Below are positions 40,325-52,283 of a DNA stretch of 64,000 bases, one piece after another. A program made the position numbers and the translations under genes. Origin of the DNA: Anagrus nilaparvatae (lineage: Eukaryota > Arthropoda > Insecta > Hymenoptera > Mymaridae). Under the pieces are notes generated by a model, which did not search any database, was not told where the DNA came from, and was given only the letters and a program-made list of their open reading frames with translations. Every line of letters starts with the position of its first letter. Position 1 is the stretch's first letter. The stretch lies in NCBI GenBank assembly GCA_022575985.1, contig JAKSXM010000278.1:186001-250000 (forward strand), read 5' to 3'.

Positions 40325-42339
40325 ATGGCGGCTAATGAGATTGATGACCACGTTTCGGGGAATTTCGGGGAGGACGACGGAAGTCTGACGTCAAACGAAC
40401 CGGATGTGGAACATCGAAGGTGGGCCAACAACTTCAGATTGGCCAATGGGCAGCAAGGAACTCCGCGAGGAAGGGGAAGAAGCGTCAGAAGCCCACCATT
40501 GAACGTTCGTCAAGAAACGCCACCTCCTGGTCGAGTTCAGCAACAGCAGGGAGAAAGACAGGAGGGCAATGATGGCCCGGAAAATCCAAGAAGAATGGTG
40601 GGAGTCGATGACGTTGAGTTACTGCGGGAACGCATTCATCAGCTCGAAGTGGAGAGGCAGCAGCTACTCCGTGAACGTGGCGGTGGTGCACGCAATGCGA
40701 ATGGGAGACAAATGGAGATTCGACGAAGGTCGACTCAGGACAAGGTTAATGCAGTAACTAAAAGTATTCGGCAAGCTGATGTAAAATTTAATGGCAACAT
40801 CAAGAACACAAACCCAGTGTGGTTTGTGAACCAAATCGAGGAAGTGGCGAACCAAGAACTAATAGGAGACGAAGCGTATTTAAGGCTGCGTTGAAAGGAG
40901 ATGCAGCGAACTGGGTTCGTTTTGCGGATGAAGGAAACTATCAGCAATTAAGGCGTCGATTCTTGGACAAGTATTGGTCTGAGACCATTCAAAGGGAAGT
41001 AAGTGCCTACTTGAGGGCAGAGTGCTGCGAAAGTAACAACGGCAGAGAAAGTTACTTCCTGAAGTGGGCCAACCATGCTTGTCATCTGAATCATTTTCCT
41101 AATGATGAGGAAATAATTGATCAATTGAAGTGGCATTTTTTTGAGGCAGTAGTTGACCGGCTGGAGATGAGACAACCTCGAACTATATGGGAAATGGCCC
41201 AGATACTAGGAAGAATTGATGAAAAGGGTGTCTTAGACAAGGATGGCAACAAAGCAAGAGGTAAAGATGGCACGTCAATGGGTTTTTACAAGAAAAACTT
41301 CCGTGGTGATCAAAGTCCTAAAAAGGAAGATGGAAAGCCAAAGAAAGACCAAAAGAGGCAAGAGAAGGAGGCGTATAAGTCAAAAGAACATCGATACAGA
41401 GGGAACTTTAAGGGGACAAATGGCAATTACCATTCAGAAGATTCAGAAGGGGAAGACAGCAATTCAGAGAAGCAAATCACCAAAAGCTCGGAGGAAGAAT
41501 ATTCATCATCTGAAGCTGAAGAATATGAAATGAACTTTATAGAGGAGTCGAAAGGAAAAGATAGTCCAATAATAGAGGTTTTGGCAAATAAAAGACCAGT
41601 AAGAGCACTTTTAGACACGGGTGCTCAATTATCGGTAATCTCCAAAGCATCGTTAGCAAGTCTAAGAGAAGAGGAAGATGTTAAAATATTATCAGTGAGC
41701 AATGTGATAATAAAAGGAGTGTGTGGTAATCAGAGAAAGATAAAGGAACAAGTACACCTGAACATAAAAATAAAAGATAGGTGTGTAACATGGATATTTT
41801 TAGTAGTACCATGGAGAAATAATGAAATGATAATCGGAATTGAGTTACTGAAGGAAGTTAAAGCAAGAATTGATGTAACAGACCAATCGGTAATAATTAA
41901 AGGAACGAAGATCAACTTTATACAAGAAAAGTTACAACATCAAATAGAAGCAAAATTGGAAGAAGATATCAGAAAATTGGTGGGAGAATTCCCAAAAGTA
42001 TTTAATGAGGAGATAGAGGCCATAAACGCAGAAAAAGTCAAAATCAACATGGTAGACAAAAGGCCACATAAGAGACCGATGAATCCAATATCGGTCATAC
42101 ATATGCCACAAACCAGGAAATATAAAAAGGAAATCGACAAAATAAACGTAAGAGTGGCACTAGAAAAAGCACAACTAGCGAAAGAAGAATTTAATGAAGA
42201 AGAGCGGAAAGAGAGGCATGTATGGCGGTGTCAACAGAAAAGGGAATCGAAAGCAAGAAGAAAGAAAGAAAGGAAGAAAAGGAAAAGAAAAAAGAAAAGA
42301 AAAAAGCAAGGATACGAAATAGTGGTAGTGAAAAAGTGA
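40325..42339 (+). pseudogene. Gypsy Gag-protease frame, one frameshift, RT onwards deleted
   Basis: Starts at the ATG at 40325 (MAANEIDDHVSGNFGEDDG). The N-terminal Arg/Gln-rich region and a coiled-coil-like LLRERIHQLEVERQQLLRER are in the first frame, which stops at about 40894. A one-base shift at about 40880 moves into the second frame (FKAALKGDAANWVRF...), the capsid-like part with YFLKWANHACHLN. A Lys/Glu/Ser-rich linker and a retropepsin domain follow, RALLDTGAQLSVISKASL and MIIGIELLKEV. After NMVDKRPHKRPMNPISV, where RT should begin, the frame runs into a Lys/Arg-rich tail and stops at 42339. No CCHC knuckle is visible. It would at best give structural protein and protease. Confidence 0.82.
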
Positions 42340-43069
42340 TTTTCAATAAGTGCATAGTGGTAGACAAATGGTAATAGTAAAAGAAATAAGCAAAGTGATT
42401 AGGGGTAGACAAATGGTGATAAAAAAAAAGTAAGAGGTGATTAATAATAGTCAAATGGTGATATTATAAGAAAATTTATAAAAGAATAAACATTTATAAG
42501 ACTGTTAATAAATATTATAAAATAAATAAAATATAAATTGAATAATAGCGAAGTAAATGAACAATCACAGCACAAACCAAGAAAAATTTAACGAAAAAAT
42601 AATCGTTAAATGGAAAACAACCTGTAAATTTACAAGTTTTTTTTAGTTTTCATTTTCAAACAATTATTATTTAATAAAATCAATTAGAATAAGTTTTCGT
42701 TAGTTTTATCAATTCAGGATATCAATATCTTTTAACAATATTTTTGTTTGTTTGTTGGTTAATTTTTATTTAGCTGTGATTGACTAACAAAATATATAAA
42801 CATAGAATAATAAAGTAACTTTAAATAATTTGTATTATCTATATCACAACTAAAATGTAATAAATAAATAATAAGTAAGCAACACACTACTCAAGCTCTC
42901 CAGTCTAATCGATACAAAATACGATCGGGGGACAAATGGTCACCCAAAAAAAAATCTAATACTAGCATATTGTTATTAAAAAATAAAGTTTGGTTTTATA
43001 AGTAGATTAATAGAGTTTAATAAAAAAAAATTTTTGTATAATAATTATTTGTGATTAAACTGGTGGGAG
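42340..43069 (+). other. 3' internal region of the Gypsy derivative
   Basis: AT-rich, non-coding, ending in the purine-rich AAACTGGTGGGAG that primes plus-strand synthesis directly before the 3' LTR. Confidence 0.6.
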
Positions 43070-43222
43070 TGTAAGAGGGGATACTGGATGGCATGAGTAG
43101 GGGTGCAAGCGCCTGTAGTGCAGCGTATGATTCAGTGTATCCAAGATACTTGAACGGACTGGTTGTCAAATTGCTATATCATTATATGCACTGGATCAAC
43201 CCAGTCTGAATAAAACTAATTA
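43070..43222 (+). repeat. Gypsy 3' LTR, left half
   Basis: Matches the first half of the 5' LTR through AATAAAACTAATT. The next base is A where the 5' LTR has G, giving the A|T site used by the Helitron. Confidence 0.85.
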
Positions 43223-43539
43223 TCCTATTCTAAAAAGGAGTTGTTGCTATGTACATTGTTGTACATTGTTATCGCAATAAAAGCGTTTTGATTGGCTACT
43301 AATACTGACTTATAATAATCGATGTGTATTTATGTATAATTATTCATAGTATTAGTAATGTTTATTTATTGCAGAAAAAACATATACATAACCTAAATTT
43401 AAATTATTTTTTTTATTGATAAAAATAAAAATACATGTTTTGTTGATTAGTCGAAAATTGATATTCCAAAAAAAGTATGTATTATTTGGGTTATATTGTT
43501 TTTTTATTATTATTATTATTATTTGAAAAGTAATATATA

Positions 43540-44117
43540 AGCTGATTTCAGATTACGTCACGAGTGCAGATAGTATACTTAAAAATAACGCTGGTAGAAA
43601 CTGAGCGCTCACTTTGTGTACATTTTATATGGAGAACCAGTAAAATTTTTTTTATTTTTATAAATAAATAATAAAATTGTTCTTTTTTCAAATTTTGATA
43701 AATATATTATAAAAATATAACATTCAAAGTAAAAAATAATACGTAACGTAAAAAATAATAATAAGTAACATTTTTGTTGAAATATAATTTACATTTTATG
43801 AACTAAAAAAAAAAATCGTGTCATTTTGTGAAAAATCGGAGTCTCAAAAACACGATTTTTGATTTTAGTTCCTAAAATATGAATTATATTTCAACAAAAA
43901 TGTTACTAACTATGTATTATTTTTTACTTTGAATGTTATATTTTTATAATATATTTATCAAAATTTGAAAAAAGAACAATTTTATTATTTATTTATAAAA
44001 ATAAAAAAAATTTTACTGGTTCTCCATATAAAATGTACACAAAGTGAGCGCTCAGTTTCTACCAGCGTTATTTTTTGTATAGTATCTGCTCCTCGTGACG
44101 TAATTGTGAAATAGCCT
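43540..44117. mobile_element. 578-bp palindromic MITE inside the Helitron
   Basis: Nearly the whole sequence is an inverted repeat. The left arm (ATTACGTCACGAG..., GAAACTGAGCGCTCACTTTG, ACATTTTATATGGAGAACCA) returns reverse-complemented as the right arm up to CTCGTGACGTAAT. The loop near 43810-43860 includes AAAAATCGTG and its complement. TA dinucleotides border both ends (43538-43539, 44118-44119), which would fit a Tc1/mariner-type target, but this is weak in AT-rich DNA. No coding capacity. Confidence 0.7.
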
Positions 44118-45908
44118 TATTACATAAAAGTGGAATATTTGTTGTTAAAAATTCACCTTATTTACAAAATAATCGGTATTTTAATCAAAATGGGTGAAAC
44201 AAAATAAAATGTCCAAATAAATTCATAAAAAAGCATCAGTTTTTATAATAATATAATAAGTAATAAAAAAAATTATTAAATGGTGAATATCTATATTCCT
44301 ATCCTAAAAGACATTGCTCACCGCAACAGTAACTACATATGTACGTCTAATAAGCTGTTGTTTCCGTCGATACTGTAGGGAAGCGGGATGTACATTCTTA
44401 TAGTCAAAGAGCCATTCGAAAAAGACATTTTTCTGAAGATTAAAATTTACGCGGATGTTTAAAATATCACGCATAATACATGCAGTGTTAAATTTTTACT
44501 TGGTCCTATCCAAGTAAAAATCAATTTTACGAATACATATTTTCTAATTGTGGACGCCGTTAAAAAAGAGAATTTAAACTAATTATACAGAAAACAGGTA
44601 AAATAATTAGGCTTTAATATATTAACAAATAACGTTTAAAATTAAAGGTTCTCTGATACGTCCAGTAATCTAGGTGGCAAGGGGGTGTGTAATTGGACTT
44701 AAAATAATACAAGTTTTGGGATTTAAAATAATTTCGATTTAGGGACTGAATGATTTAAAAATTATTTGAATTATTTTAAAAATTATTCTTATACTCCAGT
44801 AAAATGAAATACTTCTGGGGGAGAAGTGGGGAAGGGGGCTTTTTCCAGCAACTTAAATGAAAAAGGTCTACTAAAGGTATTTTTGGATCGTTGATTTTGA
44901 ACGTCAATGTTTAGCTTAGGCAAAATTTGTCTAATTTTCTTATGTATTCATAAACTGTTAGGAGATTTAGCCCTTTGCACGGATTTTTGGTGCTGCTTAT
45001 TTTTAATTTAGAGGTCATTTGCATGGAAAATGGGTTAAACGCCCTTAAATTAGCAAAAAAACTCTTTTTAGGGGTGATATTTCAATATTCACAAGTATTT
45101 TTCACACGCAAGACCCTAAAATTCGAGATCAGTGACCTGAAAAACGTACTTGGAGCAAAATTTTGTTATAAATTGCAAATACAGATAAGTTATTCCTGGT
45201 GAAAAGCATTTTTAACATGGAACATGTTTATAGGCAGGGAGGTATTTCAAGAATTTCAATTTGGGGGAAGGGGGTAAACGGACTTAGAATGATTTGAGTT
45301 TCAGGACTTAGAATAATTTTGATTTAGAGATTTAAAATAATTTCGATAAAGGGGTATAGAATACTAAGGATCTTAGGAGCATTAAACTATTTTCTTTGTC
45401 TTAAGGACTTAATATTATAAAATTTAATATTAAACTTAATATTAAAGATTCAAAATATAAATTTAAATATGTAAATGTTCCATGTTCGTTGGTTGTAAGT
45501 TCATAAACCGGTTGTAAGTTTTATTTTTTTTAAAGGTTCATTGATTAATTTTCCACGTACAAAGCCTTTACTAATTACTTTATGATTACTTACTGAGCAG
45601 AATTTCATTACTGCCACTGACGAAAATTCCTATTTGAATCAAATAGATTCTATTTGACTCAAATAAAAAACCTTCTTGATTTTTAACTCAAATAGATTTC
45701 TATTTGAGTCAAAAAGAAAATTTTCTTGAATCAAATTCTACTTGAGGTAAACAGATTTCTATTCATTACAAGAAGAAACGTGTTTCTTGCGCAAAAAAAA
45801 CCATGACAGTTTACCATCTGGTTAACCATAAGGTATTTTAAGGAAATAAAAAGGAAAATAACCATTCCAGGTAGAAGCGGATACCCTGGGGGTATAGTTT
45901 TAAATTTT

Positions 45909-46320
45909 TGACCCAAGATATTTTCAGATTTTCCAAGATTTTGGACAAAAAAAATTAAAAAAATGAACTTTTAACTTTACAAGGGGGTTATTTAGAGCAA
46001 GAAAAATGAATTTTCGGTAGAAAACAATAAATTTTTCAACCCAACATACTTCCGATTTTCCAAGATGGTGGACCGAGAAAATGAACTTTTAACTTTACAA
46101 AGGGGTTTTGTAGGGCATGAAATATAATATTCAGCGGAAAATATTCAACTTTTCAACCCAACATATTTTCCGATTTTCCATGATGACGGACTGAAAAAAT
46201 TAAAAAATATGAACTTTTAACTTTACACGAGGATTTTTTAGGGCAAATATGAATTTACGGTGGAAAATATTCAATTTTGAAATCCAAAATATTTTCCGAT
46301 TTTCCAGAATGGTATTTTTT
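45909..46320 (+). repeat. ~120-bp tandem repeat in the Helitron
   Basis: The phrase CCAA(C/G)ATATTTTCCGATTTTCC recurs at about 45910, 46040, 46158 and 46280 (spacing about 119-128 bp). Each copy except the last is followed by AATGAACTTTTAACTTTACA and a G-rich patch. Four diverged units. Confidence 0.65.
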
Positions 46321-48032
46321 GTGAAAAATTTTTAATTTCTGTCAAGACGATTTTCTATTTATCTAAAAAAAATGCTTTATTTGAAACAAATAGAATATAT
46401 TTATTTTAGCAGATTTTCTGAGACAAATAGATCTTTTTTCTCAGTGTGTTTGTAAATATTGCAAAAACGCCCTTACTAACAATAAGCTGCGATTTTTGGT
46501 AATATAAGGGTTTCAGACAAATTTTAAAGGAGCCTAACATCTATTTTCGGAATCAAAGGCTCAAAAACTCTTAACAGACCGTTTCTTATCTTGGTTATCA
46601 AAAACAACCTTAAAAATGTCATTTAACTTAAGTATTAGGGATTTAAAATACTTTCAATGAAGAGACTCAAGACAAATCATTTTTTAAAATAAAAAATTTA
46701 AAATACGCTTTTGCATGAAAAATAAAGAAACTTTTTTTTTTTAAATAATCAAAAGTGGAAATAGCTGCCAAAAATTTAGAATCAGGTAGAAGTTAAAAAT
46801 TTTAAAAACAAATTATTTAACTTATGTATCGCGCATTATTAAAAAAAAAATAGAGAATAAAATAAAACTGATTATAGAGAAAAAAGGGCTTGAAAGTTAT
46901 TCAATTTTATAATATTTAATAACTTAAGATAAAATAAGTGTTAAAAAATTACAATATTCATAAATGTGAAACTTTCGGGATAAAGCTGTTAAGAGAAATA
47001 CAGATGGGTCAGAGGTTCATAAAACGTGTTAAGGGATGTAGACATAGGAAAGGTATCAGAGATTAATCAAATGCTAGGTCACTTAGGTGCAAAATAAGCT
47101 AAAACTTAGATAATAAATTTAAAAAATAATAATATGAATTTTATTAGAGATGCAGTTTTTTATTTTTAATTTTTGAATATGAAAAATAATTGAGTATCGA
47201 AACAAATTAATTTGTTGAACTTAAAAATCGAACTGGGGTCAACAATGTCTGACTTAAGGGAGAGGGGATAAATGGGATTTTAAATAATTTTGATTTGGGG
47301 ACTTAAAATAATCTACTTTGAGAGAAGTAATAATAATTTGGGTTTTGAGACTTAACACCTACTATGCATAAAAATTTCGAATTATAAAATTATCAAATTT
47401 TTTTGTTTCGTACCATTTATGTATTATATCCGGAATTTAGCTGTAATCAGGTACGAATCCAGAATTTTTTTTCAAAGGGGGGGGGCAGAAACTAATAATA
47501 ATAATTATTATTTAAATTTCTTTGTTAACAAAAATTTAAGTGCTTCTTAATTTACATTGTTTAGGGAGTCTCCCTCTAGATATGTGCTTTTTGTAGCAAA
47601 AATGTTCCATGGATTAAGATTGTGTTAATTCTAAACAATTACAATTTTTTTTAATTCATCTGTTTTTTAAGAAAAATAAACGTAAACACTTATTCAAAGA
47701 AATATCGAAGAAAGGGAATATCAGTTAAAGCAATCTTTATACATGATGTTTAGTAATCTATGTAAATTCCTAATCAACATAAATTCCAGTCACAATAGTT
47801 AAATCTTAAAAATTTACTATCATGATCAGAATATAGTATATTACGAGCCCGTATCCAGAAAAATTAAATAAAGAATGGCCAAAATCGCACGTAAATTGGT
47901 AAACTGCGATTTGTAGCGAGACTTTCGTGGCTACGTACTTTTATGGCTACTGTACAAAAAAATATTATTTCTTACTAAAAATAAGTTCAAAACAGACAAT
48001 TAGGTTTCTGCGCCAAGCGCAGTTGAATCTAG

Positions 48033-48171
48033 TTATATAAATTAAGTATTGTTAATTAATTGAGTTACATTCCTTTGACCTCCTTATCCTCTTCGAGATT
48101 TAGGTCCGGAGATCAAAGTAAGTAAAAGAGAATCTCGTGGCGACCGTGTACTCTGTAATGGTGCGCTCACA
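48033..48171 (+). repeat. Gypsy 3' LTR, right half
   Basis: Begins TTATATAAATTAAG, continues through CCTCTTCGAGATTTAGGTCC and ends GCGCTCACA, followed by the TAAT duplication (48172-48175). It is the exact complement in content to the left half at 43070-43222. Confidence 0.85.
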
Positions 48172-48420
48172 TAATAAAAGTATTCGGATAACATAGGCTA
48201 TAGTTTTGTGACTCAGATTTCTTACTTTTAGAGATATTCAATTTTTACAATTTTTAGGATATATAAAATATTTTGAAAATTTGCTTGAAAAGTGAAATAT
48301 CTAAGAAATATGATTACATTTTACTGTCACAATTGGTATTACTTGATTTTGCACTAATTTATACGTACTCTGTTAAATTTTTTTATTTTCTCTATTATAA
48401 CTAGAGAATCAATCAGAACC
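48172..48420 (+). repeat. TGTC-rich repeat, copy 2, right part
   Basis: AAAAGTATTCGGATAACATA onward corresponds to the sequence after the (TGTC)n part of copy 1 (compare AAAAAGTCTGCGGGTGACATA near 38970). Confidence 0.55.
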
Positions 48421-48600
48421 TATAATTTTTCATTAATGTTTCACCTACGCTGCTCTGAATAGTTTGAATGTGTTTGCATAATTACAAATTTGCAATGAAA
48501 AATGATTTTTTGAAACAACACAAACAAAAGTAAATGTGACATAGGGGGGGGGGGCGGAGCCGCCCCCTCCAACTTTTGCTAGTATACATATATTTGTAAC
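48421..48600 (-). repeat. short TACTAGC-type repeat, minus orientation
   Basis: On the minus strand it reads TATACTAGCAAAAGTTGGAG, then a GC palindrome GGGGGCGGCTCCGCCCCC extended by a C-run (G-run at 48543-48554 on the plus strand). Same architecture as the heads at 19322 and 21840 (TACTAGC plus a GC-rich palindrome) but a different sequence. Confidence 0.5.
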
Positions 48601-48614
48601 GAAAAATGCCTCGT

Positions 48615-48966
48615 TACATATCACCATATCCATTAATAATCCATCATGTTCATTGCAATCTTTTAGTTTAGATTTTCATAAATATAATGTTAATGAGAAT
48701 TCGTTGCAATATTTACACAAATTAGAAGAACTAAATACTTTTGAAATTTTTTGTAGTATTAATGATAAAATTTTAAATTCTTTTTTTTTGTCAAAATTTA
48801 AAAATATTAAGTGTAAACAACAATTATGAAGAAGATAACGAATTAACCTTAAGCGCAATTTTAAATTTAAAAAGGTTAATAAATTTGGAAGAGTTATATT
48901 TAAAGTTATTAATAATTTTTTACACCTCAGTTTATCCATTATGTCTAAAAATTTGAATATATATAA
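48615..48966 (+). pseudogene. leucine-rich-repeat (F-box/LRR-like) gene remnant, left part
   Basis: Plus-strand pieces in shifting frames read SFSLDFHKYNVNENSLQYLH, LEELNTFEIF and LKRLINLEELYLKLL. Spacing of Leu and Asn fits leucine-rich repeats. The sequence is broken by frameshifts and cut at 48966 by the LTR element. It continues at 52596. Parent gene not identified. Confidence 0.5.
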
Positions 48967-49278
48967 TGTGTCTATATTTTGAGTAGTGTATTTTAACAAT
49001 AACGACCATTGTGTTGCTCTAAAGAGAGATTTATTATTTAACAATTAATTAATTTAATATTTTACATTGAATAATTATTGTACATTACCTAAAGAGAGAA
49101 ACGACAATTAGGTCTGTTTCTCTACATGTTGAAATTACTACTAAAGACTTATCTCTAAGAAACTATACATTACATTACATTACTTTATCTTTACAATACG
49201 TGTCTACTTTTATTTAGCTATCTTAAACTGAAGGTCACACTAATAATTAAAGAGGCTATTACAGGTAGGCTCGTTACA
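48967..49278 (-). repeat. LARD LTR, left copy (3' LTR)
   Basis: Bounded on the plus strand by TGTGTCTATATT and CTCGTTACA, adjoining the polypyrimidine TCTCCCCTCCTC that is the minus-strand purine tract. Confidence 0.8.
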
Positions 49279-49569
49279 TCTCCCCTCCTCGGCCAAGAAA
49301 TCGATCACAATTTCTATGATATTATACAGACCGACACTCAATCCCATTTTCATAATATTTTATTACTGTGTTTATATCATATTTGTATTTTCAAAAATTG
49401 ATTTATACATATTATTAACTTTCTTCATTTTAATTACTTTGATTTTATTTTTATAATTTTATTTATTTTCTTTATTTTAATAAATTTAACGTTTATTTAA
49501 ATGTTATATTGAAATTTGTAAATTAATTTTATCTATGTTTTAAATTTTATCTTCTGCAATCTTGATTTT

Positions 49570-50135
49570 TCTGATTCCTTAAGAAATCGTATTATATGTA
49601 GCAAATCTTCTACAATCTTAATTTATTTATTATTTTTTTTTTGTAGCTCGTATCTTCTACCATTTTGATTTTTCTGATTCCTTAAGAAATCGTATTGCAT
49701 GTAGCAAATCTTCTACAATTATAATATTTCTGATTCCTTAAGAAATTGTACATTATATGTAGCAAATCTTCTACAATCTTAATTTATTTATATTTTTTTT
49801 TTGTAGCTCGTATCTTCTACAATTTTGTAAATATTTGACTTAACTCGTTCTGAGTTCAGCAGTCTATTTCCAAAGTAGGCTTAACTCAATGAGTTCAGAG
49901 GCCATAAAAATTATTTGACTTAACTCGTTTTGAGTTCAGAGGTCAATGAGGCTTAACTAAAGTTAGTTCAGAGGCCATAAAAATTATTTTACTTAACTCG
50001 TTCTGAGTTCAGAGGTCAATGAGGCTTAACTAAAGTTAGTTCAGAGGCCATAAAAATTATTTGACTTAACTCGTTCTGAGTTCAGAGGTCAATTTTCAAT
50101 GAGGCTTAACTAAAATTAGTTCAGAGGCCATAAAA
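49570..50135 (-). repeat. two tandem-repeat blocks inside the LARD
   Basis: Block 1 (about 49570-49830): three units containing TTTCTGATTCCTTAAGAAAT and GTAGCAAATCTTCTACAAT. Block 2 (about 49840-50135): four units of about 75 bp containing TTGACTTAACTCGTTCTGAG, GAGGCTTAACTAAAGTTAGT and TTCAGAGGCCATAAAAATT. Each unit has short internal palindromes. No coding capacity. Confidence 0.7.
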
Positions 50136-52283
50136 ATTTTCTAATTTCTTAAAAAAACCATATTTATTTAATTAATATTATTCAAAATTATTTAAAATTT
50201 TGAAATTTTTTTTTTTTTGTGATGAAATTTCTGTTAATATTATTATCTTAATTTTTTCTTTTCTTTTTAATTTGATTAGATTTGTAATATTTTTCTATTT
50301 ATTTAATTATTTCAAATTATTTATTTATATCAAAGCGTTTAACATTTTCTTCACAAAATTTGTATTATTTATTTTTTTCTTTTTTTTTTATTATTTAATT
50401 TTTCTTAGATTTTTGAATTTAGTTTCTACTTTTTTCTTCTTTTTTTATCAAATTTCTATTATTATACCATTATTTCTATATTGTATATATGTTTTTGAAT
50501 TCATCATATTTTTTTATTAATTCTATTTGAAAAAAAATTTTTTGTAATGTTTTTGAAACTATATCAAATTTTTATTTAAATTTTCAGTTTTTATATATTT
50601 TATAATGGCTTAAATTTTTATTCATTTACTATGTTTTTTTTTTTTTTTTAAATATTTGAATCTATTAAATTTTTATTAATTCTATTTTTAATTTTTTAAA
50701 TTTTATTTAATCTGTTATAAAATTTTTATTAATTATATCTTCAATTCTTATGATTATTTGTTTTTTCAATCACGTAAATCTATATTAATCTATTCTGAAC
50801 TTATTTCAAGATATTGATTGTTTCAAATTTCTTTTAATCTATTTATTATTTATTTATTTAATTTTTTTTTATTGTTTTTGATTCTATAAAACTTTTATTG
50901 TTTCTATTTTTTTTTTAATGTTTATATTTAATGTACATCTTTATCTAGCTTGTCTTAAAAATGATAACATTCTCTTTACCAAATATGTATATTATTTCTG
51001 TTTTGAACATCTAATATTTTTTATTTATCAAATTTTTATTGTTTCTAGATTTAATTTTTTTCACTCAAAATTTACATTCTTTTTATCTTTTTAATTAACT
51101 AAGTTCTATTTATTTTATTCTGATTATTGTTAAACATTTTTAAATTTATCAAAGTTCCATTAATTCTATTATAAAATTTTCTTTCTCGTTTTTTAATAAT
51201 TTTTTTTTTTTTTTTTGAAATTTATAACTGTATATCTTATCTGTCTTATAAAAAATGGTATATATTCATTTTATGAAATTTTTAATGTTTCAATTTTTGA
51301 AATTAATGACTGATATTCTTATCTGTATTATCTCAAATAAAGACTATAACGTCATCTATACTATACAAAATTTGCATTTTTTCTATTTTTTTAATTTTTG
51401 TTATTAACCTTGAAGTATTTATATTTGTACTACATTTTAATTTTATATATGTATTTTTCTATTTCTAATTTATAAAACTTTTATAAATTCTAATTTTAAT
51501 CTATAAAATTTGTGGATTTATACTGATTTATTATTATTATAATTTGTTTATTTTTTTATTTTATTCATTTATATATTTATATTTATAAATATATATTTCT
51601 TTTTATGCTATTGAATTTTTGAATTTATTATAATATTTTATTGACTCTAATTTTTTTTTTGTATTAAGCAAATTCTATTACATTTATTAACTTTAATTTT
51701 ATATATTTTTAATTTTATTATATCTTATCTATCTCTTTACAAAATTTTTATTATTTCTTTTTTTTTTATTCCTGTATATTTTTTTATAAATTATTTAAGT
51801 ATAAAACTTATTTTAAAAAATTTAAATTCAACTTTCATGTTTTTTTTTCTTTTTTTTGTAGTTTATATTATTTCTACTTCTAATTTCAAATATTTTGGAA
51901 TTCATCAAATTTCTATTATTTTAATTCATTTTTATATGTACTTTTGAATCTATCATATTTTTATTTGTATTTTCAATTTTTTATATATTTTTTTTTTTTG
52001 TTAATCAAATTTATCTTAGTTTTATTGTGAATTTGTTTAAGCATTTTTAGCTCTGTCAAAATTTTACTTTATTAACTCTATTTTTAATTTTTTAATATAT
52101 TATTTTTTTTTTCTATTCTGTATTTACCAAATAAAAATTGGAGTTTCATAATATCTTTGAATTTCACTGAAGCTGCGAAAGGACTGATGATTGTTTCAAT
52201 TTCTTCTTTATTTTCTGATAAGCATTTGTATGGTCTTCCATCTTTCTTTTTTTTTTTTTGCTGACAAAATTGTCGTTTTATAA
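50136..52283 (-). other. T-rich interior of the LARD
   Basis: Extremely T-rich on the plus strand (A-rich in element sense). The apparent 106-codon plus-strand frame at 50200-50520 is low-complexity Phe/Ile/Leu and is not a gene. Confidence 0.65.

Larger units (their letters stand above)
43223..48032 (+). mobile_element. non-autonomous Helitron, 4.8 kb
   Basis: Comparing the split 3' LTR with the intact 5' LTR fixes the insert exactly. It begins TCCTATTC after host A and ends in CTAG before host T, with no target duplication. Seven bases before the CTAG lies a hairpin, TGCGC-CAA-GCGCA. 5' TC, a 3' CTRR preceded by a hairpin, and insertion between A and T are the defining Helitron features. 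No Rep or helicase frame is present, so it is non-autonomous. The interior holds a palindromic MITE (43540-44117), tandem repeats (45909-46320) and many diverged copies of a GACTTA(A/G)AATAATTT phrase. Confidence 0.88.
39725..48171 (+). mobile_element. non-autonomous Gypsy element (gag-protease only), 3' LTR split by a Helitron
   Basis: The 5' LTR is 39725-40022 (298 bp, TG...CA) and is followed at once by a PBS-like TGGCGACCGTGACAGGAC. The internal region has gag and protease but no RT, RNase H or integrase. The 3' LTR starts at 43070 after the purine tract TGGTGGGAG, is interrupted at 43222 and finishes at 48033-48171. TAAT duplications lie at 39721-39724 and 48172-48175. LTR copies differ at roughly 3 percent of sites plus a 6-bp indel. 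The layout matches gag-only (TR-GAG-like) derivatives that depend on a partner element. Confidence 0.85.

Noticed and set aside
41499..42339. Lys/Arg-rich tail of the Gypsy frame as an intact reverse transcriptase N-terminus
   Set aside because: After the protease and a short pre-RT linker no RT motif appears. The tail is AAG/GAA-type simple sequence and stops before any catalytic box.
49840..50135. Regularly spaced repeats with short palindromes, superficially like a CRISPR array
   Set aside because: The units are contiguous tandem repeats of about 75 bp without unique spacers, inside a eukaryotic LTR element. There are no cas genes.
50200..50520. 106-codon membrane-protein-like frame
   Set aside because: The frame comes from T-rich low-complexity DNA (Phe, Ile, Leu only), antisense to the LARD, with no motif.
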